This document shows, one piece after another, positions 1-10,881 of a DNA stretch of 64,000 nt. The notes below the pieces were generated by a model. The model worked only from the letters and a program-made list of their open reading frames with translations, ran no database searches and was not told the origin of the DNA. The stretch is from NCBI GenBank assembly GCA_964019425.1, contig OZ025808.1, positions 1 to 64,000 of the forward strand, read 5' to 3'. The DNA comes from Flectonema sp. DT1601 (taxonomy: Eukaryota; Euglenozoa; Diplonemea; Diplonemida; Diplonemidae). The number at the start of each line of letters is the position of its first letter. Position 1 is the first letter of the stretch. A program made the position numbers and the translations under genes.

Positions 1-1080
1 CCTTGGGCTACTTTCTTTAAAGTAGGAGTCTTGGGGGGGGGGGGTTGGGGGGGGGCTTGCACCCTTCCCAGCTTAATATCCAGTAGCAAATTTGTTTTTT
101 GAGGGACTTTGTACGGGACAGGCAGACGTTGTACGGGAGAGGTTGGCCTTTATTAGGGGCTCCCCCTGCGGGTTTGCGAAAAAAAAAGATATCGCTTTTT
201 ATTTATAAATAAAAATTTCGGAAAAGTAATAAGAAAATGAAATTGCGATATCCCAGGGGTAGTGGTATAACTCTCGCCCCGGAGCTGGGTGATCGCTGGT
301 TCGATCCCCTGCCACTGCAATAACCCATCGCGCCCGTACACGCAATTAGTTCAAATCCCGCACCTGAAGGGCGCAGAAGAATTAGTAAGAAGAAAACAGC
401 AAGGAAAAGGGTACAATTTTGTACCCTGGACGGGTACCTAGCCAGACACAGGGAATAAAAACAGACGTGACTTGGTTGTAAAAATAAGGTTTGTTCAGAA
501 AAAAAAAAGATTGTGTGCGAGCAATGCGAGCCTGGAAGGGGTATCTAGTGCGGGTTTGCGGGTTTGCAGGAAAACGCTTTGCGTTAGACCCTTCCTAGCC
601 TGAATAAATGAGTACAATGAAATAATGATAAGAGAACAGTAAAATGATAAATCTGAAATAATAACAAGAGAACAAAAATGATACTTAAACAACATTTAAT
701 GCTGTTCAATGAAAAGGAAAATATTATAAGAGTATATCGTACTTCACTTGCCTTTTGTGCAGTTCCCAGCCTGAGTGTTGGTTTGCGGGTTTGCAGGTTT
801 GCGGGATGATAAAAATGGTTAAGCTGAAATAAGCCACCCACTAGCCATCGTTGTAATTTTAGCTTACTTAAGCAAAGGGAATAAAAACAGAGGTGACTTG
901 GTTGTAAAATAAGGTTGTTCAGAAACATAAAAATGGGTAACTTGTAATAAGCCCCAACTAACCTAGCCATCGTTTTCATTTTTGCATACTTAAGCAAAGG
1001 AAAAACAAGTTTAATTCAGAAAAACAAAAAATAAATAACTTTGCGTGAGCGAAGCGAGCCTGGATGGGTATCTCTAGTTT
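1..1080. repeat. Repeat-rich non-coding region with G-runs and short direct repeats
   Basis: No convincing gene is visible. Seen directly: two long G-runs separated by TT near 35-57; a repeated stretch of about 50 bp beginning GGGAATAAAAACAGA at about 451 and again at about 877; a related phrase TACTTAAGCAAAGG at about 866 and 988; short tandem GGGTTTGC units near 552-570 and 780-804; and the phrase GGTTGGCCTTTATTAG near 141, which recurs near 12631. The pattern is that of decayed, nested repeats. The family is unknown. Confidence 0.6.
256..320 (+). repeat. tRNA-like sequence, possible SINE head
   Basis: A box A-like motif (TAGTGGTATAAC, about 260-271) is followed about 26 bases later by a perfect box B (GGTTCGATCCC, 298-308), which is the spacing of an internal RNA polymerase III promoter. 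The arms do not fold into a proper tRNA: the T-stem pairs at only two positions. A second box B-like phrase, GTTCAAATCCC, lies at 349-359. A degenerate tRNA or a tRNA-derived SINE head are the likeliest readings; copy number in the genome would decide. Confidence 0.4.
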
Positions 1081-1418
1081 TTTACATTATTACCAGTATT
1101 GGGGATTTTTTGGGTTCCAAGGAAATTGGGGGCTACAGTGGGCTTTTTTATTTTATTATTACCAGTATTGGATAATTGTCCTTCCATGCTTTACACCTGT
1201 CGAAATATTAAAACTTAAAAATTACACACGCACCAAAAACAAGCAATTACTAGAACACGCGATTGCAAGAACACGCTGGTTCAAGGTGGCTAGCTGCGGC
1301 GGGGTATTTTCGTTGGGCTCAGCCCCACTACAGGGTGGGCTTTGAAAACGTGAGTGTGGGAGAAAAAGTGATCGAGCTGTATAAAGAATTTCTTTTAGAA
1401 AATAGAAAGCTAAAGAAC
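1081..1418. other. Non-coding stretch, short internal repeat
   Basis: AT-rich sequence with the phrase ATTACCAGTATTGG present twice (about 1087 and 1160). Open frames here are short and show no recognisable protein. Confidence 0.4.
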
Positions 1419-3202
1419 ATATGAGGATGTGCAGAAACCCCCCCCCCAATTTTTACCAGGCTATCCCGTGGGCACCTAACACCCAACCCGAGCCCACCAC
1501 CCCACGAAAATAGTATCCAAAAAACTCAAATCCGGTACTGGGTCACCCTTTAACTGCCCACCAGTTTAAAAATTTCACTTTTTTTGACTGTTTCTAGTAA
1601 CATTTGCCTTGTAAGCTGTGTGGCACTGGTAGAAATTATGTTTGAAATTTTGTTTTTCTTGAAGGCCCAGATTTCCTGCGATTTAGATGCGAGTGTCAGC
1701 ACAGATGTGATATTGCCAAACTGTCAACCACATTCGGACTTGCCATGCCGACTAGGGAAAAAGTTAACCCAAGCTGATTAACCTATTTTACAGAACAGGC
1801 TGATGACGGTTGTGTTCTCAAGGTGCCTACCAGCATCAGCCCAATAGTGAATCATCTTATCATCCTCAGACACCAAGAAGAACTTATTCATAACCGGATA
1901 CGTTACTATCGCGTTCTGGTTGATGTGTGGGAGTAGGAAGTTGTTATGGCCACACTGAACCTCAGTTCCAAACTGCTCATGTAGTACACATCCAAGCAGA
2001 TCTATTTCCCCTGTTGATAGAAAGGGGAATTTGGCTTCTGTATTAGAAGTCCTTTTCTTTATAACCCAGAGTCATGATATAGTCACCAGGATGGATTAGA
2101 TGTATCTTCTCAATACACCTGACATGTCTCTTATCTCCAATGTGAGAATCTATTTCAATAATTCCTCTCATTGTTGTTCGCTTCTCAGCTTCGGACTTTA
2201 TGAGCGCCAGAAGGAAGTCATGATGATGTTGAAGGCCCCAGAGATCCACCCATTACATCTGTCAACATCACAGATATACATGTGGCGAATACTGAAGATG
2301 CCGGGAAGGCAAGCTTCTTTCAGAGATTGCTGCCTGCAAGACGGTAGTTGCACACATTCATTACAGCGCCGAAACTGCTGAAACTCAACTCCAGGTAGAG
2401 AACAGTACTGTGTATGAGATAGTGTCTTTTAGAGGGGAGTTATTATCGACTAGTTGATACGAGGTCATCATGTTTTCAGCAGTAACAGTAACTGCCTCTC
2501 TCCTTTTTTTTGATACTTGGAGGAGTTTTATATTATGGTACCACTAGTGGTTACCAGTTCTTATTGAACCTGATCTTTCATGTCAGGTGTTACAACTGAC
2601 AGGCAACCACTGACTCCACTTTCTTGCCCCTATTCTTCCACAATTCCTTTCCTACTACTATCCCAGTCTTATTCACTTCTGCTATCCCCAGCCACTGGAA
2701 CATAGAGCTTGTAGCAGCGTCCTCAAGCGGCTATAGATTCTAGAAAAGCTCCAGTAACCCTGAGGGTGTACTTATTGTGAACGGCATGCTCACATCGCCC
2801 CCATCACTGCCAGCGAGGGTGACTCAGAATCACCACCCGATATCGTACTCTGCGGTTCTCACGGGATCTATGATTCTCCTGTCTCATCACTTCTCCTGTT
2901 CCTATCCCGCAAATTCCTATCATCCCAGTCTTCATAGGAACCCAGGGTGTAAACAAATTTCTGCAATGTAGCTAAGCTGGTTTTTGAGTATTTTGAGGGC
3001 AACCAACAGAGACACAAGGCAAAAGTACCAGAAACAGTCAAAAAATATAGAATTTTGAAACTGGTGAGCAGAGGATGCCCCAGTACCGGATTTGAGTTTT
3101 TTGGATAGTATTTTCGTGGGGTGGTGAGCTCGGATTGGGTATTAGGTGCCCACAGAATAGCCTGGTAAAAATTGGGGGGGGGGTTTCTGCACCGCCTCAT
3201 AT
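1419..3202. mobile_element. Decayed element with ~190 bp inverted terminal repeats
   Basis: The segment 1419-1612 and the reverse complement of 3014-3202 align along their whole length. Both begin ATATGAGG, run into a C-tract and CAATTTTTACCAGGCTAT, and share the phrase ATCCAAAAAACTCAAATC further in. This makes an element of about 1.8 kb with imperfect long terminal inverted repeats. I see no matching target duplication at the outer flanks. The interior holds only remnants of coding sequence on the minus strand (for example 2043-2249) that I cannot assign to a family, so the class (DNA transposon, foldback element or other) is open. The right end abuts the poly(A) end of LINE-A copy 1. Confidence 0.55.
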
Positions 3203-3218
3203 AAAAAATGCCTGTCGT

Positions 3219-3490
3219 TTTTTTTTTTTTTTTTTTTTGAGTGCACCACGACCCGTGAGTCTGTGATGCTGATTGCGCTGTTAGGCGCGGCTGTTCTTTT
3301 TCTTTCTTTCTTTCTTACTTTCTTTGTTTTGGGGGTTGGGGGTGGGAATCCCGTAGGCTTCGTATCTCCTTTCTTTGTTTTGATAACTTAAAACTAATAC
3401 TACAGAATAATTTGTCCACTTGGACGACTTCAGATGTGTTGCAATGATGCCTTCAATGTTGATATTCGAAATGTCGATGTTTTAATAATA
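3219..3490 (-). repeat. LINE-A 3' UTR, strongly conserved tail
   Basis: From the poly(A) inward, about 190 bases here are nearly identical to the tails at 15733-16023 and 19079-19394, including a (CTTT)n run, a GGGGGTTGGGGGTGGG block and TTTTGATAACTTAAAACTAA. The adjoining ORF2 sequence is far more diverged between copy 1 and copies 2/3. This tail is probably what the LINE reverse transcriptase recognises during target-primed reverse transcription. Confidence 0.8.
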
Positions 3491-6400
3491 CTACCGTCCT
3501 AATAGTTGTGCCAGTCTGTCTAAGGTTGTGACAAAACCAGTCATCTGCTGTTGATTCGCAGGTAAGTAGCAGTCCTCCAGCTGGCATGCTTCCTCTCCCT
3601 TGTCATTCATCATGTGACTGATGTATTTTTCCCTCAAGGTTTCTATACACCAATGTTCGCATATAAATAATACATGATGTGCTGTCGCCTTTCCAAGTTT
3701 ACAGAAAAAGCACAGCTCGTTCAGTCCTTTGATTATCAGAGATCTGCAATGTCCCACTCTAAAGCGTGACATCAGTACTTCCTCTGGTCGTGTTAGAGCT
3801 TCGATGTACGGAGGGTGTCTTACCTCTCCCGGTCCGATCCAGTTCTCCCGTTTTCTCCGCTTGTGAAACGTCATCAATGTTCCCATGTCAAGTTGAGTGG
3901 GCAGTTGTTTAATAATAACATCTTCGTGAGGTGGATCTTCCTTCAGGCCTGCAGCGAATTTCGCCAGTTGGTCCGCTACTTCGTTGTACCGCACGTTTCT
4001 GTGTGCCGGTACATACTGCATGTTGACTTGGATTCCCTTCTTCTCCAGTTTCATTGCCAACTTCCAGATCTTTTTGTTCATTGGGGACCTTTGTTTATAT
4101 GGCCCTTGTTCCAATGCCTGCATGACTGACATCGAATCAGTCAACAGGTGCGTCGTTGTTGTTAGAGATTCATGTTCATCCTCCGCCACCTGAACTAAAT
4201 TTTCCAACGCCAGTTTTACTGCAATCTGCTCGGTCCTATAAGAGGAACCCGCTACTGGTATTTTATATCCAAGTATGACCACAGCGGCAGCCGAGTCTGT
4301 CATGTAAGTCTCGGATTTGTGTCTTATCGACCCGTCAGTGTAGACTTTCATCTCGTGAGTTGGTAGTTCAGCTTCTCGCTGTTCAGCCTCTTCCTTGTTA
4401 CTTGAATATGTGAATCTCATCGCACTAGTACTTTTCCATGGAGGGAGAGTGTAGTGTTCTGGGTTCACTTCCAGGTTGGTAATGCCCCAGTAGTTGTCAA
4501 GTCCAGAGACACCAGAGACATAGTCTATCCAGACATTCCATCCCCATTTTGATTTTTGGTATAATTCTGAACTCCCTGTTCTCGTCAGCTTGCGAGTCGG
4601 TAAGAACGGACTCAATTTGAAACGTTCGTAAGTTCTACACATCTTATACTGGATGTGTTCCTTTAGTCTTGGCGTATCGGCTTCTTTGTAAAGTCTCTGT
4701 AGTTTGGTGCTCCGCAGACATCCAGTTACCAGCCTCACTGCCCTGTTTACCAGTAATTCCAGTTGTTCGAAGCACTCTTTTGGTAACATCCAAGCAAAGC
4801 TTTCAACACCATAAAGCACCCTTGCTAACACCACCGTCACCAGTATACTAATGAGTGTCCTCTTTCTGCAGCCTATCCTAGTGAGTCTAACCAACAAGCC
4901 TAGACCCTTGGAAGCAGCTGTCATCATCTTTTGAATTTGCGACTTAAAGGTTAACTTCTCGTCATAATGTACACCCAGGTACCGCACGGTATTCGTCTTG
5001 TGAACTTTTCGTCCAACCGCATAGGCAAATCCGTGTAGTCCGGGCCCCACTCTTTCCAGCATCTTATCTATTTCTGCCTTGTTGTGGACTTTCTTCAGTT
5101 GTGGGAAGCGGGCACTCATCTTCATTGTTTTCAGTACCGCCGGTTTGTTCGGTAGCTTGACTTTGATCTTATGTTTTGGAACGACGTACAGGTGAGTGAT
5201 GGCGAATTCTTCTTTTGAAACTACAGTTGTTGAGTTATCATCCTTCACAAGGTTACTCATTTGTTCTGCCGTGGCCACCACATATTTAAATGTGTGTTCT
5301 TCAGAGTATACTACTACTGGGGACTTGTCATGTGTTCCACTTGGCCTCACGTGAATGTATTCCGTCTTGCCAGGGTTCTTATTGATTTTGATGTGTGAGT
5401 CAAGTGCCCACCTTTCAAATATTTTGACTGCGTTGTTAACCTTGTTTTCTAAACAGCTGACAGTGCCTGCGGTTATTACTATTCCAACATCATCTGCAAA
5501 GACAGTCGGTTCGTACATCTCTAGTTTATCTATCAAATCGTTTATGAAGATAGAGAATAACTGGGGTCCCAGCACGCTTCCTTGTGGCACCCCTACTCGA
5601 ATGTTCCGGAATGCTCCCTTCACTCCATTCACCCTTGTTGAAATCTTCCTACTAGTCAAGTAGTTTTGAACCCACTGTAGATATTTCGTTGGTAGTCCTA
5701 TTTTGGACATCTTATTTAGAAGAGTTACCGGTTGAACTGCATCAAAGGCTTTTTGTAGGTCGAAGGTGATTAATATCGCTTCTTCTCCCATTGCCTTGGC
5801 ACTTTTGAGTTTGTCTGTAACTATACAGAGATTTTCAATGGAATCCCGTCCTCTTTTGTAGGCTGCTTGCCTCGGATTCATTCTGTCTTTCAACAGGTGG
5901 TGCATCCGTTCTACGACCATTCTTTCAAAGAGTTTCGAGACGGTCGAGGTTAGTGCTATCGGTCTGTACGATAAGACTTGTTTCTTGTCTTTATCAGGTT
6001 TCAGTATGGGTATTACCATTCCACTTTTCCAGCACCTGGGTACTGCTGATCGTTGCCATGAGAGGTTGAATAGTCTTAATAGTTGCTCGAGGAAAGCTTT
6101 TGGAAGTTGTTTTAACATCGAGTTCCAGATGTGGTCAGGTCCAGGTGCCTTCTTCTCCTTTGTTTTTGAAATTTGTCGTTCCAGTTCAGGCATTCCAAAT
6201 TCCACCGAGTTGTCATCAGGTATTCCTTGTAAGGTTGTTTCACCGTCTTCGAATTTGAATTGGTCTGCGTATGTTTTGGTGAAGACATCTGCCATCTCCC
6301 GCGAGTCGGTTAATTCCTTCTCACCGTCGACAATCTTAGTAATTGAATGGTCCATCATTCTACCTTCCAGTTGTTTAACTTTTCTAAAGGCCCATCGGTA

Positions 6401-6925
6401 GTCCATTCCAGTCATGTCGCACTCAATGATCTTCTGTTTGATCATGTTGATACCTCTTTCAATTGCTTCTGAGTCTGTCTTATCAGGGTCAGTCTCTGCC
6501 ATTAAATCTTCCAATTCTGAATCCCTCACAGCGAAGGTACTACTTGACTTCTTGTTGTAGCCTGGGATGGCTCTACTCGCTGCTCTCAGAATCTCGTTGT
6601 TGATCCTATTAGCAAGTTTCTGCACATTCTTAATTCTTTCTAATTTGGGCGCTGCCCTTTCCAACAATATTTTATAATAGAGATTTTCGCTATTGGGGTG
6701 CCTGATAATGTCATTTTCGCTATTCACTAAAAGCAGTAACTTTTTTTTCGCTGTTCACTAGAAGTGATAATTTTTTTTCGCCGTTCAGTAAAAGAAATTT
6801 TTTTTTTTCGCTGTTCACTACAAGTTACAAATTTTTTTTCGCTATTCGCTAGAAGTTGAAATTTTTTTTTCGCTGTTCACTACAAGTTACAACTTTTTCC
6901 ACTGCCAAAAAAAAAATTTTTTTTT

Positions 6926-6960
<35 letters not shown>

Positions 6961-9900
6961 CTTCTTTGCTGGGAACATGCTGGTACCTTGAACAATTTTT
7001 TTTGTCACTTGGACAAGAGCTTTGTGCCGTTTTACTTTCTATTCAGCACACTCATCTGTGGATTTATGATAATGGATGGATTGAAAGCCAATAACACAAA
7101 CGGTCAAGGATGTGATGACTTGGGAAATGATAAAAGTAATCTTTCTGGAACTTCTGCTCAGTACATGCAAATGCATCTTGACACGCGGGAACCCTTCGGG
7201 CAGTACTGCGCTCTTGATAATTCAAAGTAGCCTTAAAAAAGCTCTCATGCTTGCATGAGTTAGATACCCTGATAACCCGGTCAGAAACAGGAGTGTCGCT
7301 TGCGACCAGGCTGTCTGTAACTCGCAGGTGTCTTGACTTTGAAATTCGGTTGGAATGACGTGTAAGAGGACAACAGTTCTCTGTAAGGTGACCCAGCCCT
7401 GCACACATACCGTTCTTTGCATGCACTCAGTAAATTTTTCAGAGGCTGAGAACACTATCAGGACCTGACGAACAACCCAACCTTTCCGTGAGTACTTGTC
7501 TTTGCTAATCTCGTCAAGCCAGATGAACATCATACAAACGTTATCTCAACATCCGTGTGCGGGTGTTATCTTCCTCATCTCGGTTTAGCCCTGCACCATC
7601 TGCGGATTCTCGAAGGAAACTGGTCGCCTACGATGCTTCGTTCAGTAAAACGTACAAGTTCCTAATCATAAACGTTTTTCTTTCTCTCTAGGCTTTTACT
7701 CTTTTACTACAAACTCTTATTCTCAATCTCTAAGATGCCCGGAAACATAGTTGAAACTCAACCTGCTGCCACTGAAACTCAGCCTGCCTCAGCTTTGGCT
7801 GACACAAGACCTAGTATTGAGGGAACCTTTCAATCCTTTGACGCACTTCGTGCGAGGGTAACCCTCGCTTCTTGTTCTTCGGGAAAGGGGTTTAAGACAA
7901 GCCACGTAGTGGGGAAAAGGGTGACATTCACGTGCACAAACGCATGTGGGTGGAAAGTATGTGCCACAGCAACAGACGAAGGTTGCTACCACATAACGCG
8001 TGTGGTTCTTCGGCACGACAGCACGTGTGCTGTTGGAGAAAGCAGCTCCTACGGTATGAAGAATACTGTCTCATACCTTGCTGCTGAAAAGTGTAGGTAT
8101 GCCTGCCTGCCTCATAATTGTATTCTGGTTGGTTACTATTAGTTTTTGCCACAACACTAAACATAGGTCTCTAGGAGAGAAATACACCGCGGCGTGTTTA
8201 ATCGCAGACATGAAGGAGAAGGGGGTCGTGATAAAGAAGGACACCGCCTATCGCGCGCTGCAGAAGGCGGATAGGGAGATCAACGGGGATCCCCACGACG
8301 GGTACAAATTCTTAGAGTCGTGGTGCCGCGCAGCGGAGGTGGCAAACCCTGGGACTAAGTGGCACATTGCGGACAAGGACGGACGATTTTGTCATTTGTT
8401 CCTCGCCTTTGGTCCCTGCATTGACGGGGCAAAACATTGTCCCCAAGGTTTTGGGGTGACCGATGGGTGCTCCCTGAAAGGGTACTACGTCGGGAATTTT
8501 CTAACGTTGTTGGGCATGGATGCTTCTGGGCGAGAGTTCCCAGTTGCCTTTGCCATCACAGGAAACGAGAGCAAAAAAACCTGGGGATGGTTTTTTGACA
8601 AGTGTCGCAGCACGCTTGGTGAAGATTTTTTCAACGGGTATGCACTGATGTCAGACCAGCAGAAAGGCCTCGACACAGCGATGAAAAAGTCGTTCCCACA
8701 GGCCAAGGGGTTGAAGTGTTCAGCCCACATGGAACGCAACATAAAGGTTGCCTTCAAAAGTAAGGAAGCCGTGTCGAAGTTTAAGAAACTTCGAATGACG
8801 TCATCGGAAGAGAGGTACAAGGAAGTGTTCGACACCCTCGATCCTGAATTTCAGGAGTACCTGAAGGGGAAAGACCCAACATCATGGGCAACGTGCCAGA
8901 TAAGAGCACGGAATTATGGACATACAACGTCCAACCTGGCGGAGAGCTTTAACGCCTCCTTATCAAAGATAAGGGCGAAAAGCATCCTCGGCCTGTTAAA
9001 CGGGTTACTAGGCCAGCTTTCTCGTTGGTTCTATGAACGGCACATGGAAGATACAGGCAACGACGACGGAGTACTACAGCACGTGCAGGACAAGGTGGAG
9101 GCGCTTAACGCCGAAGCCTCACGTTACGATGTAATACCTGTAAGTAAGTTAGGGGAGGTATATGAAGGTATTCCTATAACTCTCTCTTGCAAAAACATTC
9201 AAACTAATATTGTATTGTAATCCCCACAGCTTCAGTAATTAAGGGAGAAAGTACCCGCCTGGTGAAGGTCATCGCGAATGAAAAAATTGTGACGTGCGCC
9301 TGTTTGGTGCCTGAACAGACAGGCGTCCCCTGTGTCCACGCATGTGCTTTTTTGAGGTATGCTGCAACCTTCCCCAGTATATGATTTTGAATGTAGCCTT
9401 AAAACAAAAAACAGGACACTAAAAATAAACCCTCTGTCCACTGTCAGTCAGTAGGGAGTTTACACATGGTGCACTCAGGAATGCGTATGCCACCCCGATC
9501 CGCCCAGTTGGGGTTTACCTCATTGAGAGGTTGAAAACAGATCTCCTCCCACCATTAACGCAGAGAGGAATTGGTGCCCCAAAGAAGAGAATAAAGTCTC
9601 AGGGAGAGGGAGGCAGACAATGTACGCGTTGTCAGGGGTTTGGACACTACTCCACTACCTGCAAAGAGCCCCTCTCGGAGGCAAACCATCCGAAACCTGC
9701 GGCTAAGAAGGCAGCAGCTAAGCAATCAGCTGCGAAGAAGGCATCGCCAAAGAAATCGAAGAAGCCGGCCTTGAAGGCAAGAAAGAAAATAAAAGTAGAA
9801 AGCGAATCAGAAACAGAAACCGAAAGTGAAAATTAGGTTACAGTAATCAATCAAGTTCATAATACTAACCAACCCGTTACCAATTCATTTATTCACAGAT

Positions 9901-10881
9901 TTGTATGAAAATGTTCAAGGATATTTTGGTGGCAAAAAAAGTGTCAATTTTTTTTTTTTTTTTTTTTTTTTGAATTTTTTTTTTTTTTTTTTTTTTCATG
10001 AACAGCGAAATTTTTTTTTTTTTTGTTACTGAATAGAGAAAAAAAATTATCACTTTCAGTGAATAGCGAAAAAAAATTATCATATTCAGTGAACAGCGAA
10101 AAAAAAAAAAATTCTTTTACTGAATAGCGAAAATGGAATTATTGGACCCCCCAATAGCGAAAATCTCTTTATAATAATTCCAATCGGCACAATGCCACTT
10201 CCATTTCCATGTCCCAGAACTCTCTTTTGAATATTCATCTGTTTTGATATCTTCGATTGTCAGTTTGAGTGGCAGGTGATCGCTGCCCCATCCCTTCATG
10301 AGTTCGATTTGTGCATCTATTGAAATATCTAATGCAATTACATCCGGAGAAGCTGAGCTTTGTGGTCTTGTGTGTTGTTGAGGTTTATTTAGAATTTTAA
10401 TTGTTGCTTCTAGTGACCAATCGTAGAAGCTGTTACCAGTGGTGTTCGTATTACCATTTGACCAAGTTGAATGGTGTCCATTAATGTCACCCGCAATCAA
10501 TGTGTCGGGCTCTGTTTTGAACTTCCAGGTTGTTGCCTTGATTTCAGGCGGGTGGTAAACATTGTGAATTGTCAATGGCGGATTAGATTGAAGTACTACT
10601 GTTAATATCTCAGTTTGGTCATGTGAGATGTCGGGGTGTTTTAATATTAACTTATTTAAATCATTTCTGACCAGAGTGACGAGTCCTCGATGACCTGACT
10701 TGATGGTGCTGTCTCTCCTGTGGATTGAATATCCTTCAATAGCGAAGTGTTTTTCTTTTGATAACCACGTTTCCTGCAGTAGTACTACTTCAGGCTTTTC
10801 TTCTTTCAGTGCCCAGTTCAATCGAAAGTAATTTTCTGGTTTCAGAACTGAGCGAATGTTATTTGACCAAATCACAATCAT
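3491..10881 (-). CDS. LINE-A ORF2: endonuclease, reverse transcriptase, RNase H (interrupted by MULE)
   Basis: The first part, 10881-10168, encodes an APE-like endonuclease: LLQETWL, HNVYHPPE, AGDINGHHSTW and the SDHLPL motif. The second part, 6670-3491, holds the reverse transcriptase with KAPGPD, SYRPIALT, FDLQKAFDAV, PQGSVLGP and the FADD catalytic box, then an RNase H domain (YTDGS, a TEQ glutamate, LTDSMS, and a final VADQ aspartate) and a C-terminal CCHC knuckle (CFFC ... HHVLFIC). The two parts meet in frame if the MULE and one copy of its 9 bp target duplication are disregarded, giving about 1297 codons. Between the FADD box and the YLGVHYDE thumb motif sits an extra segment of about 110 residues (about 4988-5320). 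The start codon overlaps the ORF1 stop in ATGA. Confidence 0.88.
6680..6900. repeat. Left end of MULE with tandem subterminal units
   Basis: After the 19 bp tip come about six units of roughly 30 bp built from a T-run plus CGCTRTTCACTANAAG. The opposite end carries about five such units in inverted orientation. Tandem subterminal motifs of this kind often are transposase binding sites; that role here is inference. Confidence 0.8.
7735..9836 (+). CDS. MULE transposase, four exons
   Basis: Predicted exons are 7735-8096, 8167-9143, 9230-9356 and 9455-9836 (1848 nt, 615 residues); phases agree at every junction and donors are GTATGC, GTAAGT and GTATGC. Exon 1 carries an N-terminal zinc-binding region of FLYWCH/WRKY-like type (CTNACGWKVC ... 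RHDSTC). Exon 2 is the DDE transposase core: aspartates in GVTDGCSLKG and LMSDQQKGL, the C-x2-H motif CSAHMERN, and the glutamate in NLAESFNA. Exon 3 holds the SWIM finger (TCACLV ... PCVHAC). Exon 4 ends in a CCHC knuckle (CTRCQGFGHYSTTC) and a lysine/alanine-rich basic tail like a histone H1 tail. The last acceptor (TAG at 9454) is the least certain junction. The protein should cut and join the element ends in the nucleus. Confidence 0.88.
9990..10167. repeat. Right end of MULE with tandem subterminal units
   Basis: Inverted counterpart of the left end: about five AGTGAAYAGCG-AAAAAAAA units, then the tip CCCCAATAGCGAAAATCTC and the TTTATAATA target duplication. Long T and A tracts precede it (9950-9995). 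Confidence 0.8.

Larger units (their letters stand above)
6680..10167 (+). mobile_element. Mutator-like DNA transposon (MULE), apparently intact
   Basis: The element is 3488 bp and is flanked by a perfect 9 bp duplication TTTATAATA (6671-6679 and 10168-10176), the size typical of Mutator elements. Its ends are inverted: GAGATTTTCGCTATTGGGG at the left and its complement at the right. Subterminal arrays of TTTTTCGCTRTTCACT units fill both ends. One transposase gene, with MULE DDE motifs, a SWIM zinc finger and a CCHC knuckle, lies on the plus strand. The insertion interrupts ORF2 of LINE-A copy 1. Perfect duplications and an open transposase suggest a young insertion. Confidence 0.93.

Noticed and set aside
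552-810. GGGTTTGC units as interstitial telomere repeats
   Set aside because: Only two or three units at each place; too few to support a telomeric origin.
7064-7533. Overlapping minus-strand frames of 103 and 120 residues in the MULE leader
   Set aside because: They overlap each other and match nothing; probably non-coding sequence 5' of the transposase.
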